Positions 35,439 through 49,100 are shown, counted from the first letter of the stretch. The stretch is 64,000 nt of DNA from Sipunculus nudus (GCA_026874595.1 CM049314.1:32141229-32205228); one strand, 5' to 3'. Notes: generated from the sequence alone by a model not told the origin. Translations and numbers: made by a program.

Positions 35439-35494
<56 letters not shown>
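35405..35494. repeat. (CT)n-(TA)n compound microsatellite
   Basis: CT run at 35405-35431 and TA run at 35440-35494. The 33.9-35.4 kb DNA before it has no recognisable gene. Confidence 0.95.
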
Positions 35495-35499
<5 letters not shown>

Positions 35500-36172
35500 G
35501 GACCATGCTAAACGCAACAAAGTAAAGTGCATTTTAACATCGCTCTTTTGTAACTGCCTCAGTAAGATAGACAACTAACCCTCTTAATGCTGATATTAAA
35601 GGTCAAATATCTTGGATTATTCTGCTGAGGATTAAAAAAAACAATTAAATTATAAATATACAGCCCATATAAGCCTTTTAAGTCTCTGCCATGCGTGTTG
35701 CAGTGATCATGTTAAGTCCATGTTACCTCCAATATATTATTCATACATGCCAACAACCCTGTTCCCTAATGTCTTTGTAATTTCCGTTGTAGTATGTAAT
35801 AATGTGATTTCTTTATTCCCACCGCACGTTATATATGCGTGACTCATTGTTCCATTCAGAATTTACATCTGGTTTTCCCGCGCTTTCTTCCAGGGGTTTA
35901 CCAAGTCAGTTTTAAATACGCATCTCATAGCCAATAAAGTCACCATAACCAACATTTTCTTTATCCTATTATTTACTGGCTGCATCCACAACGATAATGC
36001 AGTTTATAACGATTTGTTTTAATTATGCGAGTGTATAGTTACATTTAACCAAGGAAGCGTCACTTTTAGTCCAGTCTCCATGCTTTCTCCTTAAGTTTAA
36101 AAAAATATTAGTTTTTCATTTGCTTATTGTTCGTATACATAAAATTTCTTCCCTTTTGTATGCACATGAAAT

Positions 36173-36175
<3 letters not shown>

Positions 36176-36215
<40 letters not shown>

Positions 36216-36293
36216 ACGTACACAACTCCAAACCCCACCTCAACCCATCCATATCGCTCGGTTTAACATCCCTCTCCCCCCCCCCCCCCCCCC
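36176..36293. repeat. (GA)n array and poly-C run
   Basis: GA run at 36176-36212 and about 19 C at 36275-36293. Confidence 0.95.
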
Positions 36294-37079
36294 ATTTAAA
36301 AAAAAGAATAAAACCTTTGTGTATATACAGCGCCCAAATGCATTTTTTTTTTCATTTGCCAGTATGTAAAACTGCAGCCTACAGTAAAACTTTACATTTC
36401 AAAGGGGTTGGAATTTGGAACATTATTATTATAGATATTGATCCTATTGACGACGTCTGAGTCATATTAATTATATTTAACTTAATTTTCATAATCAAAT
36501 GTTTATTATATAGTTTGTTTTCTCTGTATTGCAAAAAGTTATTAGTTTTTCTCATTACCCATTGCCTGCATCATATAACCTACTATATTTATAACGTTTA
36601 TACTGAGAGGACATATACTATGAGTCAGTCCTCTTTGTCTTTATCACATGAATAACTATATTTAAATGAACTATTTCATGTATAATATGTATATTCTTGT
36701 GAAAATAAATGAATTAAATTGAGAAAAAAATGTATTTATGATCACATTGTCAAAAAACTGACATATTGCAACCACCAATGCCTATCTCAGCAACCACGCT
36801 TGATAAGTTTTTTCAATGCATATGCAGCTGTATGTGTTAAATGTTTTAAACATCATGATATATTTCACTGACAAGACCGACTTAATAATAAAAATGCTTG
36901 AACTGATTTTCCTGCCTCGCAGGGTTTATGGTGTGTATCAAAGAATAAAAATACACAAATAAAGTCACGTGTCCTTACTTTTATAGATGCATGCACACAT
37001 GTCCATCAGTGTAAGACCATATTTTTTAAGAACAACACCTACACCCAGATATACATATATATTTATGGGGTTATCGGGA

Positions 37080-37760
37080 GGCAGGAAATATGACCCCCTG
37101 CCCGCGTTCTCCCTGAACGGCTGCCCCTCAAATCAAAGGGCGGCCTAAAAAGAGGTTAGTTCATGAATAGCTCGGCCCCATTTCATACATCCATACCCGG
37201 GGCACGAGGAATAACATCTGCCTTAACTGTACTCAAGCATCAATATCTAAAAATATCTATAATACTAACGATCACAGACATGCAAGGCTACGGCATAAGT
37301 GTATGAGAAAGTATCGACTATCTTACCTTGCTGCCCGGCTTTGTCAGAATGCGGCTATGTTTGGGTTTGGGCCAACGAATAAAGGGGACGTACGCCAAAC
37401 GGGGGAGTCCCACGCGACAAACCTGAATGCCTGCAGTGCACCGGCGCTAGCGTCCGCGATGACCGTGCGGTGTCGCCACGAGCTAGACATTCTGCCTAAA
37501 CATCAAACTCCAAGGACCCCCACTCGTTACACACACGATGCTATCCACACACGTCGGCTAAATTACTTACATTTGACCTGCGCTGACCTTACTGCGGTAT
37601 ATCTGGTGGCGTTCCTGATATTTGGTTGGTTTACGGTATTTTGGAATATCAATACGGTAAATCCCGCGCTTTACACGGAATTGTCGTCTGCTCAGACTCA
37701 GCTTGTACTCTCAGCACCTGCCGTAGACAAGTTAATATCCATGCGATATGCGGCTTGAAC
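37080..37760. other. GC- and CpG-richer island with a 151-codon frame
   Basis: The stretch is clearly richer in C, G and CpG than its AT-rich surroundings. A plus frame runs from 37303 to 37758 (starts MRKYRLSYLAARLC, hydrophobic near LVAFLIFGWF). I recognise no family and see no matching splice structure. It may be a regulatory CpG island, a transposon remnant or an orphan exon. Confidence 0.25.
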
Positions 37761-37769
37761 TTCTTTTAG

Positions 37770-39780
37770 CTGGACCTTGTGATATCAACTTATGATAAGC
37801 TGATAAAATCGAGCCGCAGGCTTGGTGCTACATAGGTCTACTGCCCCCAATTAACTTACTTAGAAGAAATCTATATATACATCCAGCATTGTGAATATAA
37901 GGCGTCGTTTCTGGTGTCCTTTTTCGTTGCCTGCATAATAAGTCTCAATACCTATTACCCTTAAAGGGAAATTGTTGGCGAGGCCTCAGCAGGGATCACA
38001 CGTTCTGTTTACTGCCATTTCCCATTTGGTAGGGATCGTTTCTAAAACTATATTCGATGAGAGAAAGATACAAAAAGACCGATGACCGATTATTTATCGA
38101 TTATTTTATGTACCATTTATTTTACCGTGAAATATGATATATAGAAGAATTCCTAAAATACTAGCCGAGTAAAAACAGTCTAACTTGTACATCACGATGG
38201 AATCAAGGTAATTTATTAAAGGCCAGATTGTTGACATTTGTTCGTTGCGCAAGGTTAGGTTTTAATGCTATACGGTGTTTTTTGAGCCATCTTACTTATA
38301 ACTCTGACAGAATAGAATATTTTGTTGGGATAATATGACTTCTTTTTGTGTGCTTGTATAATCGTTTGTGATCGATTCGGCAAAAATGCAATCGCTTTAA
38401 TCGATTATGAAAAACAACGACCAATCATCGATATAATCGATTAATTGGACTAATCGACTTTTTTCATTCTAACATTAATATTTAGCACTTAAAACGGTGA
38501 TGCCTTCAAATCGTACATAAAAAAAAAATTATAAGTTACGTATGTGTGTTCGCACGTTTTTTTTTCAAACCCACAATTACAGATTTAGACAAGGCCACTT
38601 AATGTCTTCAGTCACATGATAATCTATACGTATGTTGTATAAAATGTATATTTTTACAGCATTAAATGAAAAATAAAAATGAAACCGAATACAACTTTAA
38701 AATTATAAGATTTCGGAATTAACTTCCTTCCTTAACAACACTTTTATTTTATTTACAATAAAGTTCTAGAGACATTTATGTTCTTGTGTATACTTACCGT
38801 CACTGAGAAACTTTCCAGCCTCCTAATAGCCTTAATTGTCCGCCCCTGCATGGTTATATATGCATTCAAATATTAATCATAGGTTATTGAACTGTGAATT
38901 AACCGATAACATTCGACGTATAGGTCTTCATGATACTTAATGTTACAGTACTTAATGTTATGAGACGGGAACAGGTTGACCCGTGTAATGTAATTAATGG
39001 AGGAGTAATCAGTGGGAGTGTAGGACTATATATAAGGTATTCAGGGGGCATAACGTTGTAATTGATGATGTATGCCTTATATAGTTCTGTACAAATAATC
39101 ATCATTATGTATGAATTAAAAAAGTACAGTATCACACATATAACACAGAGCATGCGACGATGGACTAAATGGTAATACAAATACATTAATAACAGATGAA
39201 TTCGAAAACAGCAATAAATAACTTAGGAATAGCTTGCATTCTTACAAAGGACGAATACGCTTTGGACGGTATATCTTGTATAACCTTAGGCGCCCGTTGC
39301 TCTCTATTTACAAGGAAACAATTCGTCTCTACAATTATTGACAGAACCCCTCCCCGTTTGCTCAGACCTGCGGTATTCAAACTGAACAAACCAGGGGGCA
39401 ATAAGACATATCTGTTTTATGATCTCGCATTGTGGAGCTACGGCGAGGCTAACCCGCCCTCGGCTCCTTGCAGTGATGTCATCATAAATGCTAAAGGGTG
39501 AGCGATACATGCAGTTTTATTACCATTTGAACATAATCCTTCCGGTTTAACACCTTTTATGCCCTTTATAAGGGTTTCCCAAAGTACGTCGCATATATGT
39601 ATTGTTAATGTTATTATCCAAGAAGATACTTACTTCAATCATTATGGTGATAATGCTATGTTTATCTTTCTATAATGTAACTTGATATATTCTCATTTGC
39701 ATATACTTCCATAGACAATTAGTCTTCGCTAAAAATGAGTCATTAACTCTGCCTTCAGTCTTTAATACACATACACCCTC
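37770..39780. other. Intergenic, no gene supported
   Basis: The 39196-39501 frame (101 codons) overlaps another on the opposite strand and contains a word repeated at 40744, so it is more likely repeat than gene. Confidence 0.4.
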
Positions 39781-39783
39781 AAT

Positions 39784-39877
39784 GCCTCTCTCTGTCTGTT
39801 TAATTGTTGTCTGTCTCTTTCTCTCTGTCTCTCGTTCTATCTCTGTCTGTCTGTCTTTCTTTGTCTCTCTCTCTCTC

Positions 39878-39920
<43 letters not shown>
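39784..39920. repeat. CT-, CA- and TA-rich compound microsatellite
   Basis: TCTGTCTG/TCTCTC, then (CA)n, then (TA)n in order. Confidence 0.9.
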
Positions 39921-40681
39921 ATATATTGACAGACAAAATTATGAAATAAAGTATTCTCTTGTCATTATCAATTTGCCAATCCTTAATTCCCAGCTGTCAG
40001 GGTCTAAGGTTCTTATGTAGAACCGTAAAATGATAAATGGAGACACTGTGTAGTTTACTCATGTTGACCTACACACTTTCCCCTCATCCGGTGTCACAAT
40101 GCCCGTCTTTAGTCTTTACTCCTACCTTACAATCGAGCGCGTGCGTGAATGTTTGCGGGCACGCCCACACTGGAGTTTAAAACGCCTCGTTGGCATTCCG
40201 GTCACGTGGGGTAACTCACGACACGGCCGCGGGGTGTTTACTGTGTGAACACTTAGTCAAATGCAAAGACGAAACTCCCAATAAAAAGGTTAATATGACC
40301 CCATTCAACGCGTGAGCCTGTAAATATGAATAACCGTTTCTAAAAGAAAATTGGTAAAAAAAAGAGGGATTTAACACTGAAAAAGAAATATATTCCATGT
40401 GTGTACTTCGGGTAAGTTTAATATTAGGGCTGTAACACATTGAAGAATCGAGGTATTTAAAATGTAAGCCCTTGATTAATTTGTAATCGATTATTAACCC
40501 CTGAATTTATTCAATTCGGTTATTATTTTAGTTTGCATAAACCATCCTGAGGTCCAATGTGAGCTCTCAACTTTTGACCAGAAGGTGAATAATCAATAAT
40601 TGAATCGATTTTAAGGGCCCTCACAATTCACAATTATTTTATATATAATAGAGCTTTAAGCAGTGGCGTCGCACGCGTATT

Positions 40682-40687
40682 GGGGGT

Positions 40688-40723
<36 letters not shown>

Positions 40724-40727
40724 GGGG
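40682..40727. repeat. Long G homopolymer
   Basis: G5-T-G35-A-G4, one of the longest homopolymers in the window and a strong G-quadruplex candidate. Length may be affected by assembly error. Confidence 0.9.
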
Positions 40728-41140
40728 TCTCTCTCTTTCTCTCGCAATTCGTCTCTACAATTTTTGACAGAACCCTCCCCGTTTGCTCAGACCTGGCTTA
40801 TATAAAATTTCATTTGACAAAACTTACAGTGCTGACAAATATAACACGGACACCTTAGGCGACAGTAAAGAGCAATAGGCATGCTCGTGGAAAGGTCGAT
40901 CTGTTGTTGCTCGTTTGTGTGAACCTCAGTGTATTGTAGATTTAACAACCAAATATAATATTTTTTAAAATATGGTCAAGCAGAAAGGCAGAAATGTATC
41001 AAAAGTGTCTCATTCTTATAACTGATTTACTAGTTATTGATTATTTCCAGTATATCAATCATACTCTGTAAACAGCAGTATGATGAGTACATTTATCATC
41101 CCCCCCCCCCCCTTGCCACAATGTGAAGGATATATATATA

Positions 41141-41569
41141 TACTGTGGTTGGCTTCATATTCGAGTGGTTAAATTATCGCGATTTCCACTTTTTCAGTGT
41201 TTCACGAGGGTTCCATTTTCGCTATCTCACCATATTAACGCCTGCACAATGTAAACTACAATTATACGAATAAATCATGTTAAATAATGTATGCGCAACA
41301 ACTTAACAACTGGACCGGGACCAAAGGGATCACGAAACGTGTTGACATTATTTATCATTAATGGCAGATAATTTGAAAGATCTGATATCATTTATAAGAG
41401 CAATATTTGAACGTATGAGATCTATAATTGTTTATATTAAATATCAGTCCTTTATCTAACTTTCTTTCACCGATGGACCTCTTATACACGAAGGATTCAT
41501 TTTCGGGGTAAGTCTCCTTTCACGAATATTGCGAATTTGAAACCATCGCTAACAGAAACAACCACAGTA
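41141..41569. mobile_element. Miniature element, TACTGTGGTTG inverted ends (429 bp)
   Basis: Starts TACTGTGGTTGGCTTCATAT and ends with inverted TACTGTGGTTGTTTCTGTTA. Interior words CGATTTCCACTTTTTCA, GAGGGTTCCATTTTCGC and GCGAATTTGAAACCATCGC match the 17408-18340 family. TA borders suggest mariner-type target choice. A poly-C run follows at 41573. Confidence 0.7.
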
Positions 41570-41572
41570 CAT

Positions 41573-41595
41573 CCCCCCCCCCCCCCCCCCCCCCC
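41573..41595. repeat. Poly-C run
   Basis: About 23 C directly after the miniature element. Another C run lies at 41101-41112. Confidence 0.95.
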
Positions 41596-41799
41596 ATTCC
41601 TCCTGTATGGACACCCATGACAGATTCAGCTAGTACATCAACAGGCAACAACATCCTGTGTTACAGTGTAGCGTGGACCAAAACCTGAGCGATGAGATGG
41701 AGAGATACAGCAAAGTGGGAGACTGGTGGCTGATAACGTCATGCAATGAACAAGCCCGGCTTATAGTCACGTTGATTAAAGTTAGAGATATGGTTCCCG

Positions 41800-41889
41800 G
41801 GCTCTAAAAGGTTCCGGCTCACCGTGGCCGCGCATGCGTGTTACTTCGAGGACCACGATGATTTTAGAAAAACAAAAAACAGTCGCAAA
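41800..41889 (+). promoter_or_regulatory. Possible core promoter and 5' leader of the lectin/sushi receptor
   Basis: A weak TATA-like TCTAAAAG lies at about 41802 in a GC-richer patch (CCGTGGCCGCGCATGCGTG). An upstream ATG at 41858 opens a 14-codon ORF that overlaps the main ATG out of frame and stops at 41902. The transcription start is not determined. Confidence 0.25.
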
Positions 41890-41947
41890 ATGGATGCTGT
41901 AAATATTGGGTTGATGATACTGGTAATTGTCAACGGAGCATGGTGCT
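41890..41947 (+). CDS. Receptor exon 1: signal peptide
   Basis: Encodes MDAVNIGLMILVIVNGAWC, a hydrophobic core with a small-residue end typical of secretion signals. It ends in phase 1 at a gtaagt donor. Confidence 0.65.
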
Positions 41948-42319
41948 GTAAGTTTATAATTCTGTAATAATAATTTGGAAGTTTCCTCATTTTATGAGTG
42001 GGAGACTGAAAAACGAAAATTGCACAAACACAAGGAAAACTGAATACCGTGCTTAATATGCTCATGCATTGAGGCATACGTTATGTGTGTTCGTGTCTCA
42101 TTAATTAAGTAATATGTATTTGTATATATTTAATAATGACTTAATACCTATGTCTATTTATATATACATTTCTCATATGTATATGTATATTGATATATAT
42201 TATTTGTATACATATGTATTATTTAATTTTAAACGTATTTATAATTAAATATTATATTATATTATTCGTTCATATACATATAGACATATGCATATAAACA
42301 CACACAATATATATGTATG

Positions 42320-42386
<67 letters not shown>

Positions 42387-42543
42387 AAACCTTATGTTAT
42401 TTACAGTCGAAGTCGACACATCTACGGTAAACGCCGTAACCTATTTAATCAAGGATTATATATATGTACACATTTGTTCTTCTTTAGCTATGATATTGAT
42501 GTTTACAGACATATATGATACAGTATCATATGCTGGGAATATG

Positions 42544-42624
<81 letters not shown>

Positions 42625-45600
42625 TTGTGTTAAATATTAATAGGTCTACATGAAAAACATTGATGAAAAAGCTAGACACTTGTATGTAATGTTGATTTGA
42701 AAGAGCACACCTCTGTTTTTATATCTTGAAACTCCTTAACAAAACAGCTCTGGTTAATTATCCCTGTGAGAGAAAAAAATAAAAATATAAAAAGTTTGTT
42801 ATGTATCATGTACAAGTATTCATACGCTTACATCTACTAATGCAGCCTCCATGTGTACTCGGGATTCAGACGGAACACAGAGATGTTATTTACTAACAGC
42901 AGAGGGCGCTACATGGAAGCAGGCCAACAGTAATTGTACAAACTCTGGAGGGGGTCTGGCAACAATTAACACCCAAGAGGTGTTAGACAAACTGTCAAAA
43001 TCAGGTAAGAGTAGTTTGTCTTTACAATTGAATATCATATTATGATATAAATAATTACAGCAAGTACTTGGTAATGTGGAATAAAATTGTGATGTGGTTG
43101 AATGCCCTTTGAAAAGTAAGCCAATCTTAAAGGATATACGGAGGAACCTGGCGATTACGATTACCAACGAGACCTTGATAAAGTTTTCGCATTTTCGATA
43201 TGGTCGTCTAAGCAAAGTCTGTCATATTGAGCAAAAAAAAAAAGATTGGGGCCGTTATTTTGAGGTGGTCGCTTAAGTGAGCTGGTCGTTAGGCGAGGTT
43301 TTACGGTATATACTTGGACATGGTGCCAGTTATGGACAGGGTGTCCATTCTGTAGACATATATCTGTAACATGCCGAAAAATATGCCGCAGGCCACATAT
43401 TGAACCTATACATTGAAAATTTTGTAGTGCATTTTTCAGGCAAAATAAACCAGGAACACTTAGAGACAGCATTTATACTTCCGCTAGTATTTTTTCGATC
43501 ACCAGTAATGAAACATTACATGTATCTTTATCAAACTTTCGTGTGCAGTATATAAGAGCAGGAAATATTAATTCAAGCCAAGAGAAATGTGACACGGTTC
43601 ACTGGTTCAATTCCTTTTTTGTATCAGCCGTCAGCCCTGCCACCATAGCAAAGGCGGCTTGAATTAGGAAACACCTGCGCACATTTAACCGTCCGGAAAT
43701 AGCCCGCTGATACTGGCCAATGATGTCTGTCTGAAAAGTTCTGTCTCATAAATGTTAAAAATTCCTCAAATAATAATTGGGGTCCTGGTTACCTCCACAA
43801 TAAGGGTTGACCACAGAGGCAGTATTTCCGGTCCAAATCTAGCCATCTTACTGGTTTTCAATTCGCTTGACCCGGGACCTTACTTCATCTGGTCTCCAGG
43901 CCTTATATGCTGCTATTTTTTCCTCTACGAATTTCTTTGGGCATCTTCTCTGTGATTTCCTGCAGACCACGGCCACAGTCGTAAGGAATCATTTCGCGGT
44001 GAGATTTTCTGTAACTTCGCAGTGCGAAATCGCAGCGTGTTTGTGGTCAGGACAAGTTTCTCCCGTAGCATGCAATTGCATTGAATGGGATCAGAAATCT
44101 CAGAAATCGTACGTTTCCTGCCTGTTCAACAATTGTTGATGAGAATATGAAACCAAATCACAGCGAATATTTGGAGCGAGTCTTAGATAGTTACGGACAA
44201 TCATACCAATATGAAGAAATAAATAACTTGCGTATTGGGTTTGGAAAATATTCGAAAAATTCCAACCTTGTAAAGCGTGCTTCAGAGATAGGGATGCACC
44301 TTGTAATATTGAAGTGACCGTTTACACTAAATTGTTCCCGTGCAAATCCTCCGTGGCGGCCCCTAGGAAATGGCCGTTTGTTGTTTAGACGTATCGAGAA
44401 CAATGCCAAGTGTGTCCTAAGGGCGTCGTTCTCCATATTTTCCCATTCATTCTCAGCAATTTTACCTTATTTGGAAAATACCTGAAGGGTCTATCGCAGC
44501 GCCATCGGTCCCAAACCAGCAGAAGTATGTATCAGCTTGCCTGCTTCTGTTCAACATTTAATGTGATTTAATTCTAATTAAGGAGATTACAGACTTACAT
44601 TGAAATCTCCTTGTTCTAATTAAAGGTGGGATCGGACGTGAGAGCACCTTTTGGATTGAGGGCACCACATTGGTTCAGAAACAAGACACCATACAGGTAA
44701 ACCATACCCACTGGACTGTATACGTGTAATATACATGATATATACAAATTGTCAATTTTCGTTCTACAACATGTGAACGCTTCTTTAACTTCATTGAATA
44801 ATTACACAAACAAATACAAACTTATATTGTTTATGTAAATGCTCACTTTCTTTTCTTATTTTTACGGTTTTGCAATACAATTACCTGGCAATAAAAATAT
44901 ACATATGACAGACTAGACATGTAAGGGAGCCTTTTATGCAGTGTTTTCTCGAATATTAATGGCTAACCCCACTCCCCCTGGAACTGTGCGTCGTTTTGTA
45001 TAGTATCAGTACCTTAGTGTAAACGGTTAACCCCATCTTTCCTTAATTTGTGGATTCGGTCCTTGTATATGCACTCCTACATACACATGGGGAAAGCATA
45101 CACAGAGGCAAAAACTGAAACGGGACGCTTCTTAAAATATATTTGATTGTCAGCTGTATTATTTATCTAAGTGTGATTTAGAATTAGCATAGAGAAAAAA
45201 TGAATGAGCTATACAGTAAAACAAATCTAAATGGGCAATGGAATATAATTACAGATATACGCCCCGGTTACCAGGGTAACACAGCGCGTTCCTGACGACA
45301 CCGACGAAGATGACCAGTGTAGTAAGTATTGTAGTTGTCTATTTTTATTCGTGAGGGTTTTAAATTCGCGGAATTCGCGAAAATGACATCGTGAAAATAA
45401 AACCGTCGTGAATAAGAGGTACCATCGTCGAAGGCATATCAATAGACAAAAAAAAATGATTTTATAAATAACCTTACATCTTGTATGTTACCCGTAAATT
45501 ACCCGTAAATCAAGGATTGCTACTTTTATCAGATCTTTCAATTTATCTTCCAATTACAAACAATGATTTCTTATAAACCTGATGACACAAGTTTATTAAA

Positions 45601-45758
45601 ACATACCATTCTATTGAGACAGGTGGCTTTATGCAAAGGAAATTAACAAAACATGAGACTGTTTGGTTTAAATGAATATTTTTTGTCTGCAGAAAGGTAA
45701 TATTCATTTTTAAAGTCCGGGATGTTTCGATATAACTGACCTACAGGTTTATCTTCTG

Positions 45759-45805
<47 letters not shown>

Positions 45806-48800
45806 ATGCTTGCTATACAATGTTATACATAAAATACATGACAAACTAAATCAATATTACTTATATCTGGACTTAATTCCAATCAATTGCGGAGGCGGAG
45901 GCCTGCATTTCTTGTTACGAAGACAAATTGCTCAGGGGAAAACATTGGGTCGATCCCGGATTCGAACCCATGTTGGTGACGCACAAGTCCGGCCTACCAA
46001 CCGCTTCGCTATAGCAAATCAAGCTTCACTAGCGAGACAGTTCGGTCCGCTTTTATGACACCCCGTAACACGCCCCCTCAAGAGCGTTCTGCTATCAGAA
46101 CAAGACTAAGTATTCCAGGAGTCACACTTTGGTGAGCTTATTCCCTTGGTCATTAAGTTAACCGTCACGTTGGACGAGCCCTCATTTTGTTACGAAGATA
46201 AATTGTTCAGGGGACAATTCTGGGCCGATCCCGGTTTCGAACCCATGTCGGGGCGCACATGTCCGGCGTACCAACCGCTTCGCTAGAAAAGCAAGCTTCA
46301 CTAGCGAGGCAGTTCGGTCCGCTTTTATGTCACCCCGTAACACACCCCCTCTTAAGAGCGTTCTGCTATCAGAACAAGACTAATTATCCCAGGAGTCACA
46401 CTTTGGTGAGCTTATTCCCTGGGGCACAAAGTTAACCGTCACGTTGGACGAGCCCCCATTTTGTTACGAAGACAAATTGTTCAGGGGAAAATTCTGGGCC
46501 GATCCCGGTTTCGAACCCATGTCGGGGCGCAAATGTCCGGGCGTACCAACCGCTTTGCTAGAAAAACATGCTTCACTAGCGAGACAATACGGTCCGCTTT
46601 TATTTCACCCCGTAACAGAATGCATATTTCTAGTTGAAGTCTTTATTTCTCTTCATACAGGAGTGTGTTCAAACGTTGATGGCTGTCACCTGGATTTCGA
46701 CGATGCGGAAGGACAGTGTGAAGGCATCCTTTACGATGACCTTAATGATGACGTCATCAGCAAATGTGACGCACGAATCATGATGGATGACGTGTATGAG
46801 AAAAAGGGTAAGATCTACGAAGGAAATGAAATATCAGGAAAATTTTGTTTATGATATGAGAATTCCAAGTGGTCTAAAGTTTTTATCTTTTCAAATTCTC
46901 AATCGGAAGTTTGGAAACAGTCTTCGTTTATTTTGGGCAATTACACCTCTTCTGTCTACATGTTGTCCCCGATTATTAATTTTAGATTTTTCTTCCAAAT
47001 AAAACAAGAGAAATTTCTCGGGAGGAATATAAGAGTTCACGGTTTATGAAATTACTGTAAATAAATCCAAACAAAATGAGACAAACAGACTTTCACTTTA
47101 ACAACCCGCATGCTAGGACCGTTTACTGGAAAATGAATGTCATAAATGAATCATGTTTCTCTGACGTCACTCAACAAAATGGTCGACTCAGTAACAACAA
47201 AGATTACTCAGACGGATTAATGACAAGCTGTATAATCACAAGATTGCAGGATACAAAGTAAATATATACTGTTTGTACTGTACAAAAACGCCCATATTGT
47301 GTTTAGATTTGACGAAAATATCGCCTAGAAACCAGTGGGCCAGGATCTATGTATTTATTATTAGTTGCCCAAGTTGTGAAGTAACAGGGATAATTATAGG
47401 TTTATGAAAGAATAAAAATGTTAGCAATTTCTAATGAGTCAAAACATTGGTAGATCGTATTTAATTAATATTTATTTCACTGATAGATACTTTTTGATGG
47501 AAAGCATTTCATAGTTATAGCAAAAATGCTCAGACACTCAAAACTGTGATTGGTCAAATATAATTCATTTGATATCTTGTCGGTTTTGTCAGACGAAGTT
47601 TCATCATAATTTTTTTTTCTGATTTGAAAAAAGGAATGTCTTAACAGGGATTTTTTTAATACACACAGCGTGTCCAAACTTGCCGAATATTCCTCGTGCA
47701 TCAGGGTCAGATCAGGGTGACGAGAATACGACCTTGACCCGTCAGGAAAATGGCCACTTGAAAGGAGAGCCTGATGCGTGTATGCGAGAGAGGGGTCAAC
47801 GTGCAGGTAGAGTAGAAAAACGTTAAATCGATCTAGTTTATTGTTTATTTATTTATTCATACAGTAATCATATTTTTAGAGAGAACCCCGTTCAGAGAGG
47901 ATTGTCTAATCTGCCACAGAACTCTGGTATTACAGGTTACAAAATGTAAAATCATTAAAAACTGCAATGAGATTACAGTATAAGATCAAATTTAACAGCA
48001 ACATGTGAAGTAAACATGTCATCTGATATATATACTAAACACATAACTATGGTGTGGTACGTAGTATACTATGCGCTCACGAGAATTACAGATCTTTGAA
48101 ATATGAAAGACAATGGAATAATGTAATATGATATATAACGTAACAGTCAGATACATGTTCAGATTTGTTAAATTATAATTCTTAAAGACAAAAAAATAAC
48201 AAAAGGTGAACTGGTCGGTCATATAGGATGGATTCAAGTTATTTAAATTCAGACATTTGAAAATAAGGATTCGAGATAGATTTTCATATCTTTGTTCGAC
48301 TGATTTGCTATCAAGGAACCGAAGGATATCAGTAAAATCAGTATTATCAGTAAATCATTACTAGTGTCATCTAGTTAAAGTTGACCTAACCACCATAGCC
48401 CCTATGCTCCGCCCCTTTGACTTAATTCTGCTAAGGAGTCCTAGATATGCTCCTACACAGGAGGCTTACCACATCTATGGTTGCGTGAGCTGTTTATTTA
48501 TTTATAACTGCACCTGTGACAACAAGAACTGACTCATACAGTATATGTCCTCTCAGTATAAACATTAATTAAAGTAGGTTTTATGGTCCAGACGTTGAAA
48601 TAAGAAAACTAAATTTACACTTTTCGCAATAAAGATAAAATTAATATGATGCCTAAGTGGAGGAAAAAATATTCTTTCAGACGACGTTTAAATGTAGATA
48701 TTGCACAACAAGGATCCATTTCTTTAATAATTTTGTTCCAAATTCCAGCTCCTTTAAATTGTAAAGTTTTACTGTAGGCTGAAGTTTTTTACATTCTGAC

Positions 48801-49030
48801 ACATGGTAAAAATGCATTATTTTTGTTCTATAATGATGTACACTAAGTTTTTGTAAAATAATTCAGATACAATTATAGGTTACATTTTATTATTAACCTA
48901 TATATAAATAAACCATTTTAAAGCAGTGTCTGGAGGAATGTATCGATTTCACTTGATGAGGGCATCATTTTAAGGAACCCTGAGTATTCGTGTCGGAACA
49001 ATGCACTACTGCATTATAAGTCGCTGTACA

Positions 49031-49100
<70 letters not shown>

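Noticed and set aside
39196-39510. 101-codon plus ORF and overlapping minus ORF as genes
   Set aside because: No recognised domain, no matching splice structure, and part of the sequence is duplicated at 40744.
13000-41800. CH-domain or earlier plakin-domain exons on the minus strand
   Set aside because: I looked for calponin-homology or further spectrin-like exons upstream of 12866 and found none I could support.
45913-46617. Functional tRNA genes
   Set aside because: A and B boxes are present, but no complete acceptor stem or anticodon arm is visible and the boxes sit inside LTR-like repeats.
47076-47261. 61-codon ORF as an extra receptor exon
   Set aside because: Adding it is not needed for phase, it lacks lectin or sushi features, and no good acceptor and donor pair bounds it.
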